Below are positions 1 through 8,920 of a DNA stretch of 64,000 nt, in pieces (the first letter of the stretch is position 1; each line of letters opens with the position of its first letter). Below the pieces are notes generated by a model that was not told the DNA's origin, made no database searches, and saw only the letters and a program-made list of their open reading frames with translations. Position numbers and translations under genes: made by a program. This DNA comes from Pseudomonas sp. BGr12. GTDB lineage: Bacteria > Pseudomonadota > Gammaproteobacteria > Pseudomonadales > Pseudomonadaceae. The DNA lies in NCBI RefSeq assembly GCF_030272895.1, contig NZ_JALRNF010000036.1:1-64000 (forward strand), in the 5' to 3' direction.

Positions 1-27
1 GGCCGGATGCAGGAGCAAGCGGTTTTG

Positions 28-68
28 CCTACTTTTCCCAAGAGAAAAGTAGGCCGCCGTAAAGGCGG
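28..68. repeat. Double stem-loop intergenic repeat
   Basis: Two adjacent perfect inverted repeats are visible: CCTACTTTTC (28-37) with GAAAAGTAGG (44-53), loop of 6, then CCGCC (54-58) with GGCGG (64-68). This combination is familiar as a dispersed intergenic sequence in Pseudomonas genomes. No gene is visible in bases 1-151. Confidence 0.5.
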
Positions 69-151
69 AAGGGGCCGACAGCGTCGCCACATGGAATGGA
101 TAAGCTCGCAAGTCCAAGGACCATAGCCTCCCCAGGATTCCGTGAAGAACC

Positions 152-188
152 AAAAAAAACCCTCCGCAGCTGGGGCTGCGAAGGGTTT
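152..188 (-). terminator. Rho-independent terminator of the cio operon
   Basis: A 14-bp stem (157-170 with 175-188, one mismatch, TGGG loop) is followed on the minus strand by a run of eight T (152-159). It lies 35 bases downstream of the DUF2474 stop codon and closes the cioA-cioB-DUF2474 operon. Confidence 0.85.
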
Positions 189-222
189 GAAAATCCGCCG
201 CATGGCGGGATGGGAAGTTGTG

Positions 223-378
223 TCAGTGGGTGCTAAGGCCTGCAGCGCTCATGAACAGGCGCATCAACCAGGCCACCACCCCCAGGGCCACCACGCTGCC
301 GCCCCAGATCAGGACCAACCAGCCCAGCCGTTGCCAGAGCGGTTTTTTCTCTTCATCGACACTGTGTTTGCCAGTCAT
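223..378 (-). CDS. DUF2474 small membrane protein of the bd oxidase
   Basis: A 51-residue protein starting MTGKHSVDEE. It has a charged N-terminus, a tryptophan-rich stretch (PLWQRLGWLVLIWGG) and one transmembrane helix at about residues 19-42. The family is typically encoded directly after cydB/cioB, and small single-helix subunits such as CydX stabilise bd oxidases, so an accessory role in CioAB is inferred. A Shine-Dalgarno GGAGG lies seven bases before the ATG, and the gene starts 11 bases after the cioB stop. It is too short for ordinary ORF cut-offs and easy to miss. Confidence 0.85.
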   Translation of the reverse strand: MTGKHSVDEEKKPLWQRLGWLVLIWGGSVVALGVVAWLMRLFMSAAGLSTH

Positions 379-389
379 GATCGGCCCTC

Positions 390-1397
390 CTAGTGGTAGC
401 CATCTTCATGGGTCACCTTGCCGCGGAACACGTAGTAGCTCCAGAAGGTGTAGCCGAGGATGAACGGGATGATGAACAACGTCCCGACCAGCATGAAGCC
501 CTGGCTTTGTGGCGGCGCGGCCGCCTCCCAGATCGACACCGAAGGCGGAATGATGTTCGGCCACAGGCTGATGCCCAGGCCGCTGTAGCCCAGGAAGATC
601 AGCACCAGGGTCAGCAGGAACGGGGTGTAGTGGGCATTACGCGCCACCGCCCGGAGCAAGCCGTACAAGGTCACCAGTACCAGGATCGGCACCGGCAGGA
701 ACCAGAACAGGTTGGGCAGGGTGAACCAGCGCTCGGCGATTTCCGGATGGGCCAGCGGCGTCCAGATACTGACGATACCGGTCACCGCCAGCAGCACCAG
801 CGCCAGCGGACGGGCCAGGTCATGCATCTGCAACTGCAGCTTGCCCTCGGTCTTCATGATCAGCCAGGTGCAGCCGAGCAAGGCGTAGGCGACGATCAGG
901 CCCAGGCCGCAGAACAGGCTGAACGGCGTCAGCCAGTCCAGGGTGCCACCGACAAAGTTGCGGTCGACCACCTTGAAGCCTTCGATGAAGGCGCCCAGGG
1001 CCACACCCTGGAAGAAGGTGGCCGCCAGCGAACCGCCGATGAAGGCCTTGTCCCAGAGGTGACGCTTGTCGGCCTTGGCCTTGAAGCGGAATTCGAAGGC
1101 CACGCCGCGGAAAATCAGGCCCACCAGCATCAGCATCAACGGCAGGTACAGCGCCGAGAGCACCACCGCATAGGCCATCGGGAAGGCGCCGAACAAGGCC
1201 GCGCCACCCAGCACCAGCCAGGTTTCGTTACCGTCCCAGACCGGGGCGACGGTGTTCATCATGACATCGCGGTCCTGCTCGCCCTTGACGAAGGGGAAGA
1301 GAATGCCGATCCCCAGGTCGAAACCGTCCATGACCACGTACATCATGATGCCGAAGATAATGATCACGGCCCAGATCAGTGGAAGATCAATACCCAT
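390..1397 (-). CDS. cioB: Cyanide-insensitive (bd-type) ubiquinol oxidase subunit II
   Basis: A 335-aa polytopic inner-membrane protein beginning MGIDLPLIWAVIIIFGIMMY. It has the CydB-type N-terminal signature (VMDGFDLGIG, then VAPVWDGNETWLVLGG), and the length fits the family. It partners CioA to oxidise ubiquinol and reduce oxygen to water without proton pumping. Only three bases separate it from the cioA stop, so the two are cotranscribed. The symbol cio rather than cyd rests on similarity to the Pseudomonas type and on the DUF2474 neighbour; cyanide resistance itself cannot be read from the sequence. Confidence 0.95.
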   Translation of the reverse strand: MGIDLPLIWAVIIIFGIMMYVVMDGFDLGIGILFPFVKGEQDRDVMMNTVAPVWDGNETWLVLGGAALFGAFPMAYAVVLSALYLPLMLMLVGLIFRGVAFEFRFKAKADKRHLWDKAFIGGSLAATFFQGVALGAFIEGFKVVDRNFVGGTLDWLTPFSLFCGLGLIVAYALLGCTWLIMKTEGKLQLQMHDLARPLALVLLAVTGIVSIWTPLAHPEIAERWFTLPNLFWFLPVPILVLVTLYGLLRAVARNAHYTPFLLTLVLIFLGYSGLGISLWPNIIPPSVSIWEAAAPPQSQGFMLVGTLFIIPFILGYTFWSYYVFRGKVTHEDGYH

Positions 1398-1400
1398 GAC

Positions 1401-2840
1401 TCAGTTCCCCTTGCTCAGGCTGGCGTGTTCGCCGTCTTCAGGATGGTCGTCGGCAGCGGACAGCGGCCGTGCCGGGGTGCGTTTCTGGCCAGGACCACCG
1501 GGGTTGGTTTCCTCGCCTTCGCCGGTCTTCGGCCCTTTGCGCACCAGGCGCATCATGTAGCCGATGCCCGCACCGAACAGGGCGAAATAGACCACCACGA
1601 ACATCACCAGGGTCACCCCCAGCTGGGTATAGCTATGGTTGGAGACACCGTCGGCGGTGCGCATCAGGCCATAGACCACCCAGGGCTGACGGCCGACTTC
1701 GGTGGTGAACCAGCCCGCCAGGATCGCGATCAGGCCGGAGGGGCCCATCCACAGGGTCAGGTACAGGAACGGGCGCGAGCTGTAGAGCTTGTCGCGCTTG
1801 CGCAGCCACAGGCTCCAGAGGCCGACCAGGATCATCAGCATGCCCAGGCCGACCATGATGCGAAACGACCAGAACACCACGGTGGAGTTGGGCCGGTCTT
1901 CCTTCGGGAACTCCTTCATCGCCGGGACCTGCTTGTCCAGGCTGTGGGTCAGGATGAGGCTGCCCAGGGCCGGAATTTCCAGCTTGAAGTGGGTGGTCTC
2001 GGCCTGCATGTCGGGGATGCCGAAGAGGATCAGCGGCGTCGGCTCGTCACCGACATTCTCCCAGTGGCCTTCGATGGCGGCGATTTTCACCGGCTGGTGC
2101 TTGAGGGTGTTCAGGCCATGGAAGTCACCGATCACAGCCTGGATCGGGGCGACGATCAGGGCCATCCACATAGCCATCGACAGCATCTTGCGGATCGCCG
2201 GGTTGTCACGCCCGCGCAGCAGGTGCCAGGCCGCCGAGGCGCCGACGAAGAACGCCGTGGCGACGAACGCGGCCGTGGCCATGTGCATCAGGCGGTACGG
2301 GAAGGACGGGTTGAAGATCACCGCGAACCAGTCCACCGGGACCACGACGCCGTTGACGATCTCGTAGCCCTGGGGTGTCTGCATCCAGCTGTTGGAGGCC
2401 AGGATCCAGAAGGTCGAAATGATCGTGCCGATGGCCACCATGACCGTGGCGAAGAAGTGCAGGCCGCGGCCGACACGGTTCCAGCCAAAGAGCATGACGC
2501 CGAGGAAACCGGCCTCCAGGAAGAACGCGGTGAGCACTTCATAGGTCAGCAGCGGCCCGGTGATGGAGCCGGCGAAATCGGAGAAGCGGCTCCAGTTGGT
2601 GCCGAACTGATAGGCCATGACCAGGCCGGAAACCACCCCCATGCCGAAGTTGACGGCAAAGATTTTCGACCAGAAATGGTAAAGGTCACGGTAGACACTG
2701 TTGTTGGTCTTGAGCCACAGCCCTTCGAGTACCGCCAGGTAACTCGCGAGGCCAATGGTGATGGCCGGGAACAGGATGTGAAAGGACACGGTAAACGCGA
2801 ACTGAATTCGGGCGAGATCAAGGGCCTCTAATCCGAACAT
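1401..2840 (-). CDS. cioA: Cyanide-insensitive (bd-type) ubiquinol oxidase subunit I
   Basis: A 479-aa protein starting MFGLEALDLARIQFAF, with a Shine-Dalgarno AGGAAG before this ATG. An upstream in-frame start would add 35 non-family residues and was rejected. CydA hallmarks are present: the histidine in the first helix (FTVSFHILFPAIT, about residue 20, high-spin heme ligand region), the glutamate-rich helix EVLTAFFLEAGFLGVMLFGW, GRGLHFF, and GRQPWVVYGLMRTADGVS late in the protein. It binds the hemes and oxidises quinol. It is the first gene of the operon, with an Anr/FNR box about 150 bases upstream. Confidence 0.96.
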   Translation of the reverse strand: MFGLEALDLARIQFAFTVSFHILFPAITIGLASYLAVLEGLWLKTNNSVYRDLYHFWSKIFAVNFGMGVVSGLVMAYQFGTNWSRFSDFAGSITGPLLTYEVLTAFFLEAGFLGVMLFGWNRVGRGLHFFATVMVAIGTIISTFWILASNSWMQTPQGYEIVNGVVVPVDWFAVIFNPSFPYRLMHMATAAFVATAFFVGASAAWHLLRGRDNPAIRKMLSMAMWMALIVAPIQAVIGDFHGLNTLKHQPVKIAAIEGHWENVGDEPTPLILFGIPDMQAETTHFKLEIPALGSLILTHSLDKQVPAMKEFPKEDRPNSTVVFWSFRIMVGLGMLMILVGLWSLWLRKRDKLYSSRPFLYLTLWMGPSGLIAILAGWFTTEVGRQPWVVYGLMRTADGVSNHSYTQLGVTLVMFVVVYFALFGAGIGYMMRLVRKGPKTGEGEETNPGGPGQKRTPARPLSAADDHPEDGEHASLSKGN

Positions 2841-2992
2841 AGTGCTTCCTCTGTCAGGTAATCCGGCGTCAGGCCCTGGGCCTTGGCGCCAACTGCCCCC
2901 ACGGTAGTCGAGTGCGGCTGATTGGAATTGTTCTGGAAACGTCACAGCGCAGGGAATTCGGCCGCATGGCCATACCGTTGCAAATGAAACTA

Positions 2993-3006
2993 TTGATCCA
3001 GATCAA
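2993..3006. promoter_or_regulatory. Anr/FNR box in the cioA-MFS divergent gap
   Basis: TTGATCCAGATCAA is a perfect match to the Anr/FNR consensus TTGAT-N4-ATCAA. It lies 153 bases upstream of cioA and about 190 bases upstream of the divergent MFS gene. Anr control of cio genes is established in Pseudomonas. The rest of the 358-base gap (2841-3198) shows no other gene or clear hairpin. Confidence 0.8.
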
Positions 3007-3198
3007 CGGCTGCTTGAAAGGATAGTCCTGAAAGGCCCGCGCAGTTGTGTGGTTGATTGCCGCAGATCAGTTGTCGCCGATTTTAAGTGCCCCAAAACAG
3101 TGCGTTTACCGCACAACGGACAATCCCCCCTGCAACCTGTTGTTACAAGTTGATGATAATCTGCCTCGCCATCCCTTCGCCGAGGCTCTGTTGCGCCG

Positions 3199-4428
3199 AT
3201 GTCAGACCAATCGCCGTTGCTGCTGCGCCACCACCGTCCCTTCCTCGCCTTCTGGCTCGCGCGGGTGTGTACCGCCAGCGGCTTCCAGATGCTGACCGTG
3301 GCCATCGGCTGGCACCTGTATCAGTTGACCGGCAATGTGCTCGACCTCGGTTTGGTGGGCCTGGTGGAGTTCGCCCCACGGGTGCTGTTCATGCTGCACA
3401 CCGGCCACGTCGCCGACCGCTTCGACCGCCGCCGTGTCGCCGCCCTGTGCCAGAGCGCCCAGGCGCTGATCGCCGTGGCCCTGGTGGTCGGCAGCAGCAC
3501 CGACAACGTCACGCGCGAGCTGATCTTCGTCCTCGCCTTCCTGCTCGGCAGCGCCCGCTCCTTTGAAATGCCGGCCACCCAGGCGCTGTTGCCCAACGTG
3601 GTGCCGTCCGAGCTGTTTCCCCGGGCCGTGGCCGCGTCGGCGTCGGCGATGCAGGCGGCAACCATCGTCGCTCCGGCCGTGGGCGGCTTTCTCTATGCCT
3701 TCGGCAGTACCTGGGTGTATGGCCTGACCGTGCTGCTGTACGTCTGCGCCTGCCTGCTGACCCTCAGCCTCAGCGTGCGCGCCCAGCGCCCGCAGCAGGG
3801 CCGCGCCAGCCTGGAGTCGCTACTGGCCGGCATCCGCTTCATCCGCAGCCGACCGGACATCCTCGGTGCGATTTCCCTGGACCTGTTCGCCGTGCTGCTG
3901 GGCGGTGCCACGGCCCTGCTGCCGGTGTTCGCCAAGGACATCCTGCTGACCGGCCCCTGGGGTCTGGGCCTGCTGCGCTCGGCACCGGCCGTGGGTGCGC
4001 TGCTGATGTCGGTGTGGCTGGCGCGCTTCCCGGTGGAGCGCAAGGTGGGACGAGTGATGTTCACCGCCGTGGGCATCTTCGGCGTGGCGACCATTGCCTT
4101 CGGCCTGTCGACCTCGTTCTGGTTTTCCCTGGCGGTGCTGGCAGTGCTCGGCGCGGCCGACATGATCAGCATGGTGATACGCGGTGCCTTCGTGCAGCTG
4201 GAGACCCCGGATGAAATGCGCGGCCGGGTCAGCGCGGTGAACGGGCTGTTCATCGGTGCCTCCAACCAGCTCGGCGAATTCGAGTCGGGGCTGACCGCGC
4301 ACTGGTTCGGCACGGTGCCGGCGGTGGTACTGGGCGGGGTCGGCACCTTGGTGGTGACCGGGGTGTGGATCAAGCTGTTCCCGACCCTGGCGGCGCGGGA
4401 TCATATGCACAGCAAGCCCCGGGGCTGA
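3199..4428 (+). CDS. MFS transporter, EntS-like exporter family
   Basis: A 409-aa, 12-helix major facilitator protein. The N-terminal LLRHHRPFLAFWLARVCTASGFQM and the loop 2-3 motif GHVADRFDRRRV place it among EntS-type (siderophore/drug) exporters. The second-half pattern ETPDEMRGRVSAVNGLFIGASNQLGEF is also typical of that group. No siderophore biosynthesis gene is nearby, so the substrate is unknown. The Shine-Dalgarno is weak (GAGG about 14 bases upstream), leaving the start slightly uncertain. It is divergent from cioA and followed by a REP pair. Confidence 0.85.
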   Translation: MSDQSPLLLRHHRPFLAFWLARVCTASGFQMLTVAIGWHLYQLTGNVLDLGLVGLVEFAPRVLFMLHTGHVADRFDRRRVAALCQSAQALIAVALVVGSSTDNVTRELIFVLAFLLGSARSFEMPATQALLPNVVPSELFPRAVAASASAMQAATIVAPAVGGFLYAFGSTWVYGLTVLLYVCACLLTLSLSVRAQRPQQGRASLESLLAGIRFIRSRPDILGAISLDLFAVLLGGATALLPVFAKDILLTGPWGLGLLRSAPAVGALLMSVWLARFPVERKVGRVMFTAVGIFGVATIAFGLSTSFWFSLAVLAVLGAADMISMVIRGAFVQLETPDEMRGRVSAVNGLFIGASNQLGEFESGLTAHWFGTVPAVVLGGVGTLVVTGVWIKLFPTLAARDHMHSKPRG

Positions 4429-4443
4429 CCTTCAGGGCGATCG

Positions 4444-4513
4444 GTGGGAGCGGGCTTGCCCCGCGATGCAAATGAAATCGCAGCACCGCATCGCGGGGCA
4501 AGCCCGCTCCCAC
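4444..4513. repeat. REP inverted pair
   Basis: Two 25-base arms, GTGGGAGCGGGCTTGCCCCG... at 4444-4468 and its perfect reverse complement at 4489-4513, separated by 20 bases. They sit between the converging MFS and DJ-1-family genes and probably form a stem-loop in both transcripts. Confidence 0.9.
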
Positions 4514-4525
4514 AACTGCGGTCGG

Positions 4526-5077
4526 TCAAACCCGCAACGGCCCCGCCACCTGCGCCCTGGCCGCCTTGCCGGCCAATTGCTCCACCAGCGTCAGGGCAAA
4601 GTCCAGCGCAGCGCCCGAAGCCTGGGCGGTGATGCAGTTACCATCCACCACCACCGGCTGGTCGACATAATTGCACCCGGACAGGTGCTGGCTGACATCG
4701 GGATGGCAGGTCATGCGCCGCTGGCGCAACACACCAAAGGCCTGCAACGCCAAGGCCGGCGCCTCGGCAATGCCGGCAAACAGCTTCCCGGCCCGGGCCT
4801 GCTCGACCATCCGCTGCTGCAAGGGCTGGTGCGCGGCCATGTGCTTGGCACCGATGACACCGCCAGGCAGCACGATCAGCTCAAACGGCTGGGCGAGGAT
4901 ATCCACCAGCATGCCGTCGGCGGTCAGGCGCGTCCCGCGGGCGCAGGTGAGCATCCGTCGCCCTTCGATGCTGCCCACCACCACCTCTACCTTGGCGCGG
5001 CGCAACACGTCGATCAGGGTCACGCATTGCAGGTCGTCAACGCCTTCGGCAACTACGATCAGGGCTCTATGGCTCAT
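4526..5077 (-). CDS. DJ-1/PfpI-family protein with degenerate active site
   Basis: A 183-aa protein (MSHRALIVVAEGVDD) with the YajL/DJ-1 fold pattern, including LIVLPGGVIGAKHM at about residues 57-71. Compared with E. coli YajL, three active-site positions are changed. The nucleophile motif AAICAAP reads AGIAEAP, so the cysteine is replaced by alanine. The glutamate in EETE of the first loop is glutamine (DDLQ). The conserved GPGT near the C-terminus reads ASGA. I checked the cysteine position in the nucleotides near 4760-4785. Family members act as glyoxalase/deglycase or redox chaperones through that cysteine, so this copy is probably non-catalytic. AGGAG precedes the ATG; a longer upstream start lacks family similarity. 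Confidence 0.8.
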   Translation of the reverse strand: MSHRALIVVAEGVDDLQCVTLIDVLRRAKVEVVVGSIEGRRMLTCARGTRLTADGMLVDILAQPFELIVLPGGVIGAKHMAAHQPLQQRMVEQARAGKLFAGIAEAPALALQAFGVLRQRRMTCHPDVSQHLSGCNYVDQPVVVDGNCITAQASGAALDFALTLVEQLAGKAARAQVAGPLRV

Positions 5078-5304
5078 GGGCGTTCTCCTGTGGCTGTCTT
5101 TCAAGCGTAGTTGATCGGGAAAAACGCCCTGAAACTGCGCACATCTTCTGTGTATCGAGACATTGATTACCCCTTGGCGAGCATGCTGGTATGATGCGCG
5201 GCTTTTTTCCGGCCCAATCAACTTGCACACCCACCGGTACGGTCTGTGCTTTGCTGAGGGGGTCGATACATTCACGGCGCCGGGGCGCGCCACGGGGAGC
5301 AGGC

Positions 5305-6600
5305 ATGCTGGAAAGGCTGTTTCAACTAAAAGCACACGACACCAACGTGCGCACCGAGATTCTCGCGGGCGTCACGACCTTCCTGGCCATGGCCTACATT
5401 CTGTTCGTCAACCCGAGCATCCTCGGCGAGACCGGCATGGACAAGGGCGCGCTGTTCGTCGCCACCTGCCTGGCCGCGGCCATCGGCTCGACCACCATGG
5501 GCCTGATCGCCAACTACCCGATCGCCCTGGCACCGGGCATGGGCCTGAACGCCTTCTTCACCTACACCGTGGTCCTGCACATGGGCCACACCTGGCAGGT
5601 GGCCCTGGGCGCGGTGTTCATCTCGGCGGTGTGCTTCTTCCTGCTGTCGATCTTTCGCATCCGGGAGTGGATCGTCAACAGCATCCCGCTGCCGCTGCGC
5701 TCGGCGATTGCCGCCGGTATCGGCCTGTTCCTGGCGCTGATCGCCCTGCACAACGCAGGTATCGTCGTCGATAACAAGGCCACCCTGGTGGGCCTGGGCG
5801 ACCTCAAGCAACCGGCACCGATCCTCGCCACCCTGGGCTTCTTCCTGATCGTCGCCCTGGAGTCGCTGAAGGTCCGTGGCGCCGTGCTGATCGGCATCCT
5901 GGCCGTCACTGGCGCTTCGATCGGCCTGGGCGTCACGCCGTTCGCCGGCGTGGTGTCGATGCCACCTTCGCTGGCCCCGACCTTCCTCGAACTGGACATC
6001 AAGGGTGCCCTGGATATCGGCCTGATCAGCGTGATCTTCGCCTTCCTGTTCGTCGACCTGTTCGACAACTCCGGCACCCTGATCGGCGTTGCCAAGCGCG
6101 CCGGCCTGATGCGCAAGGACGGCCACATGCCGAAAATGGGCCGGGCCCTGATCGCCGACAGTACCGCGGCCATGGCCGGTTCCCTGCTGGGTACCTCGAC
6201 CACCACCAGCTATATCGAATCGGCGGCTGGCGTCAGTGCTGGCGGCCGTACCGGCCTGACTGCCATCGTGGTCGCCATCCTGTTCCTGCTGGCGCTGTTC
6301 TTCGCTCCACTGGCCGGCAGCGTACCCGCCTTCGCCACTGCACCGGCGCTGCTGTTCGTCGCCGTGCTGATGGCCTCGGGCCTGGCGGAAATAAACTGGG
6401 ACGACATCACCGAAGCGGCCCCCGTCGTGGTGACCGCCCTGGCCATGCCGCTGACCTATTCGATCGCCAACGGCATCGCTTTCGGTTTCATTACCTGGAC
6501 CGCGATCAAACTGATCTCCGGCCGTGGCCGTGACCTGAACGCGGCGCTGGTGATCCTGTCTGTCCTGTTCGTCATCAAGCTGGGCTGGTTCAACGCATGA
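5305..6600 (+). CDS. NCS2 family purine permease (AzgA-like)
   Basis: A 431-aa polytopic permease beginning [20 protein letters not shown]. It has the AzgA/GhxP-type motifs [32 protein letters not shown] and [24 protein letters not shown], the last being the conserved substrate-site region. These proteins import adenine, guanine or hypoxanthine with protons; which purine is used here cannot be read. The start follows GGGGAGC, whereas the open frame upstream is unlike the family. The stop overlaps the trmA start as ATGA, so the two are probably cotranslated. Confidence 0.9.
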   Translation: MLERLFQLKAHDTNVRTEILAGVTTFLAMAYILFVNPSILGETGMDKGALFVATCLAAAIGSTTMGLIANYPIALAPGMGLNAFFTYTVVLHMGHTWQVALGAVFISAVCFFLLSIFRIREWIVNSIPLPLRSAIAAGIGLFLALIALHNAGIVVDNKATLVGLGDLKQPAPILATLGFFLIVALESLKVRGAVLIGILAVTGASIGLGVTPFAGVVSMPPSLAPTFLELDIKGALDIGLISVIFAFLFVDLFDNSGTLIGVAKRAGLMRKDGHMPKMGRALIADSTAAMAGSLLGTSTTTSYIESAAGVSAGGRTGLTAIVVAILFLLALFFAPLAGSVPAFATAPALLFVAVLMASGLAEINWDDITEAAPVVVTALAMPLTYSIANGIAFGFITWTAIKLISGRGRDLNAALVILSVLFVIKLGWFNA

Positions 6601-7682
6601 GTGCTGTCTTCGACCCTTCGACCTACACCCAGCAACTCGACGCCAAGGCCGCGCGCCTGCGCGAGCTGCTGGCGCCTTTCGATGCCCCGGAACCTGCGCT
6701 GTTCGACTCGCCGCGCGAGCACTATCGCCTGCGCGCCGAGTTCCGCCTGTGGCGCGAGAACGAGCAACGCTTCTACGCAATGTTCGCGCCCGGCGAGAAG
6801 TACACGCCGATTCTGATCGAAGACTTCCCCATCGCCAGCCTGCGCATCAACGAACTGATGCCGCGCCTGAAGGCGGCCTGGCAGGCCAGTGCGGCGCTGA
6901 GCTTCAAGCTGTTCCAGGTGGAGTTCCTGACCACCCTGGCGGGCGATGCGATGATCACCCTGTGCTACCACCGTCCACTGGACGAGCACTGGGAAGCTGC
7001 CGCGCAGCAACTGGCCAGCGACCTGGGGGTCAGCGTCATCGGTCGCTCCAAGGGCAAGCGCGTGGTGATCGGCCGCGACTACGCGGTAGAAGAGCTACAA
7101 GTCGCCGGACGCAGCTTCCGCTACCGCCAGCCCGAAGGCGCCTTCACCCAGCCCAACGGCACGGTGAACCAGAAGATGCTCAACTGGGCCTATGAGGCGC
7201 TGGGCGAGCGCCAGGACGACCTGCTGGAGCTGTACTGCGGCAACGGCAACTTCACCCTGCCGCTGGCCACCCGGGTGCGCAAGGTGCTGGCCACCGAGAT
7301 CAGCAAGACCTCGGTCAATGCCGCGCTGCACAACCTGGCCGACAACAACGTGGACAACGTGCGCCTGGTACGCCTGTCGGCCGAGGAACTGACCGAGGCG
7401 CTCAACGAGGTGCGGCCGTTCCGCCGCCTGGAAGACATCGACCTCAAGAGCTACCAGTTCGGCAGCGTCTTCGTCGACCCGCCCCGTGCCGGCATGGACC
7501 CGGACACCTGCGAGCTGACCCGGCGTTTCGACAACATCCTGTACATCTCCTGCAATCCGGAAACCCTGGCGGCCAACATCGCCCAGTTGCACGACACGCA
7601 CCGTATCGAGCGCTGCGCGTTGTTCGACCAGTTCCCGTATACGCACCACATGGAGAGTGGGGTGTTGCTGGTTCGGCGGTAA
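6597..7682 (+). CDS. trmA: tRNA (uracil-5-)-methyltransferase
   Basis: A 361-aa SAM-dependent enzyme that makes 5-methyluridine at position 54 of tRNA. Visible motifs are the SAM-binding [16 protein letters not shown] (about residues 209-224), the DPPRAGMD loop, the catalytic cysteine motif [11 protein letters not shown] near residue 318, and the C-terminal [12 protein letters not shown] with the general-base glutamate. Length matches E. coli TrmA (366 aa). It overlaps the upstream permease by four bases and is followed by a REP element. Confidence 0.96.
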   Translation: MSAVFDPSTYTQQLDAKAARLRELLAPFDAPEPALFDSPREHYRLRAEFRLWRENEQRFYAMFAPGEKYTPILIEDFPIASLRINELMPRLKAAWQASAALSFKLFQVEFLTTLAGDAMITLCYHRPLDEHWEAAAQQLASDLGVSVIGRSKGKRVVIGRDYAVEELQVAGRSFRYRQPEGAFTQPNGTVNQKMLNWAYEALGERQDDLLELYCGNGNFTLPLATRVRKVLATEISKTSVNAALHNLADNNVDNVRLVRLSAEELTEALNEVRPFRRLEDIDLKSYQFGSVFVDPPRAGMDPDTCELTRRFDNILYISCNPETLAANIAQLHDTHRIERCALFDQFPYTHHMESGVLLVRR

Positions 7683-7685
7683 TCC

Positions 7686-7754
7686 CATCGCGGGGCAAGT
7701 CGAATCGTCGCACCGCCGCTCCTACACCCTGTAGGAGCGGGCTTGCCCCGCGAT
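7686..7754. repeat. REP pair, one arm interrupted
   Basis: A full REP arm (GTAGGAGCGGGCTTGCCCCG, 7731-7754) faces a second arm split into CATCGCGGGGCAAG (7686-7699) and CCGCTCCTAC (near 7717-7726) by about 17 foreign bases. The element overlaps the end of the minus-strand phosphodiesterase gene and supplies its last codons. Confidence 0.8.
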
Positions 7755-8906
7755 CGTCAGCAACGGCACCACCTGATCCTCATCGGTCAACGCCCCATGG
7801 TGTCCACGCCACTGGCTGGCATGCTTCTCCACCTCGCTGCGAATGATCCCGCCAGCACCGGTCGGCACCACGATCAAATCGCCAATCCGCGCCTCGGCCT
7901 GGCTCAACAGCACATCGCCAAACAACCCGGCGGCAATGGCCTGGGCCTTGGACAGCACCCGGTAGTCGTCACCCAAATGATTCTGCCAGCGCTCATGCAC
8001 GCGATCCTGCTGCGTCGGCACATACAGATAGCGCGCGCGGATATCGCCAGCGATGGCGCGCACCCCCTCCTGCAACACCGGATCGAGATCGAAGTCGCGC
8101 ACCCGGGCGCTGTCCAGCGCCAGCATGCCGTGATCGGCGATCACCATCAGTTGCACCTGCTCCGGTAGGCGGCAGGCAATGCTCTGGGCCAGTTGGTCGG
8201 CGATCTGCAGTTGCTTGATCCAGCCGTCCGAGCCCGGCCCGAACAGATGCCCGGCGAAATCCAGGTCGCCGAAATAGGCAAAACAGAAGGCCGGCCCCGA
8301 GCCCGTCAGCGCTGCGTTGATCAATTCGGGATAGGCGTCGTAGGCCGGCGCCGGAAGTATCCGTCCGGCCTTGTAGATCGCCTGGCTGAACGCGGAGCCG
8401 GCGTAGCGGCCGAGCATCACCGTGCTAATGGCGATGCCCTGTTTGCTGGCCACACTCCAGGCATCGGGAGGCACGATGAACGCGCCCGGCGCCGGTGCCG
8501 CGACCGGTTCTGCATCGGTCGCAAGCGCTGCCGTGGTCCAGGACAGCGGCGACAGTTCGCTGTGTGCATCCAGGGCAAAACTGCACCCGACAATACCATG
8601 GGCGCCACTGCCCAGGCCCGAGGCCACGGAGGCCAGGCTGGTGGCGGTGGTCGCCGGGAAGCCCACACGAAAATGTGAGTCCGGCTGCATCAACGAAGCC
8701 AGAAACGGCGCGTGCCGGGCATGGGCCTGCAACAGGTTCCAGCCCAGGCCATCGATCAGCAGCAGGCAGGTGGCCTGCGAGCGGTCGAGGTGGAAACTGT
8801 TGCGAAAACCCTGGCCACCGAGGGCAGCGAGGATCGACTGAGTGAGGCTGGCCAGGCCTGGCCAGGTTTCCCCCATCAACTGCGAATCGTTGAACGGCAA
8901 TGCCAT
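7722..8906 (-). CDS. Alkaline phosphatase-superfamily phosphodiesterase
   Basis: A 394-aa protein of the type I phosphodiesterase/nucleotide pyrophosphatase family. Metal-site and nucleophile motifs are visible: LLIDGLGWNL (metal aspartate), FPATTATSLASVASG (threonine nucleophile region), FAYFGDLDFAGHLFG and VIADHGM (Asp-His pair). No signal peptide is seen, so it is probably cytoplasmic. The substrate is unknown. The last residues, AGQARSYRV, are encoded by a REP element, so the natural C-terminus has apparently been replaced or extended. GGAGC precedes the ATG, and a possible 35-aa gene ends 14 bases upstream. Confidence 0.85.
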   Translation of the reverse strand: MALPFNDSQLMGETWPGLASLTQSILAALGGQGFRNSFHLDRSQATCLLLIDGLGWNLLQAHARHAPFLASLMQPDSHFRVGFPATTATSLASVASGLGSGAHGIVGCSFALDAHSELSPLSWTTAALATDAEPVAAPAPGAFIVPPDAWSVASKQGIAISTVMLGRYAGSAFSQAIYKAGRILPAPAYDAYPELINAALTGSGPAFCFAYFGDLDFAGHLFGPGSDGWIKQLQIADQLAQSIACRLPEQVQLMVIADHGMLALDSARVRDFDLDPVLQEGVRAIAGDIRARYLYVPTQQDRVHERWQNHLGDDYRVLSKAQAIAAGLFGDVLLSQAEARIGDLIVVPTGAGGIIRSEVEKHASQWRGHHGALTDEDQVVPLLTIAGQARSYRV

Positions 8907-8920
8907 GTCTTGCTCCGTGA

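Noticed and set aside
393..2831. An 812-residue open frame on the plus strand
   Set aside because: It is antisense to cioA/cioB and its His/Gln/Asp/Arg-rich composition is the usual shadow of GC-rich genes.
5078..5304. Purine riboswitch before the NCS2 permease
   Set aside because: No conserved purine-aptamer core or three-way junction pattern could be found by eye.
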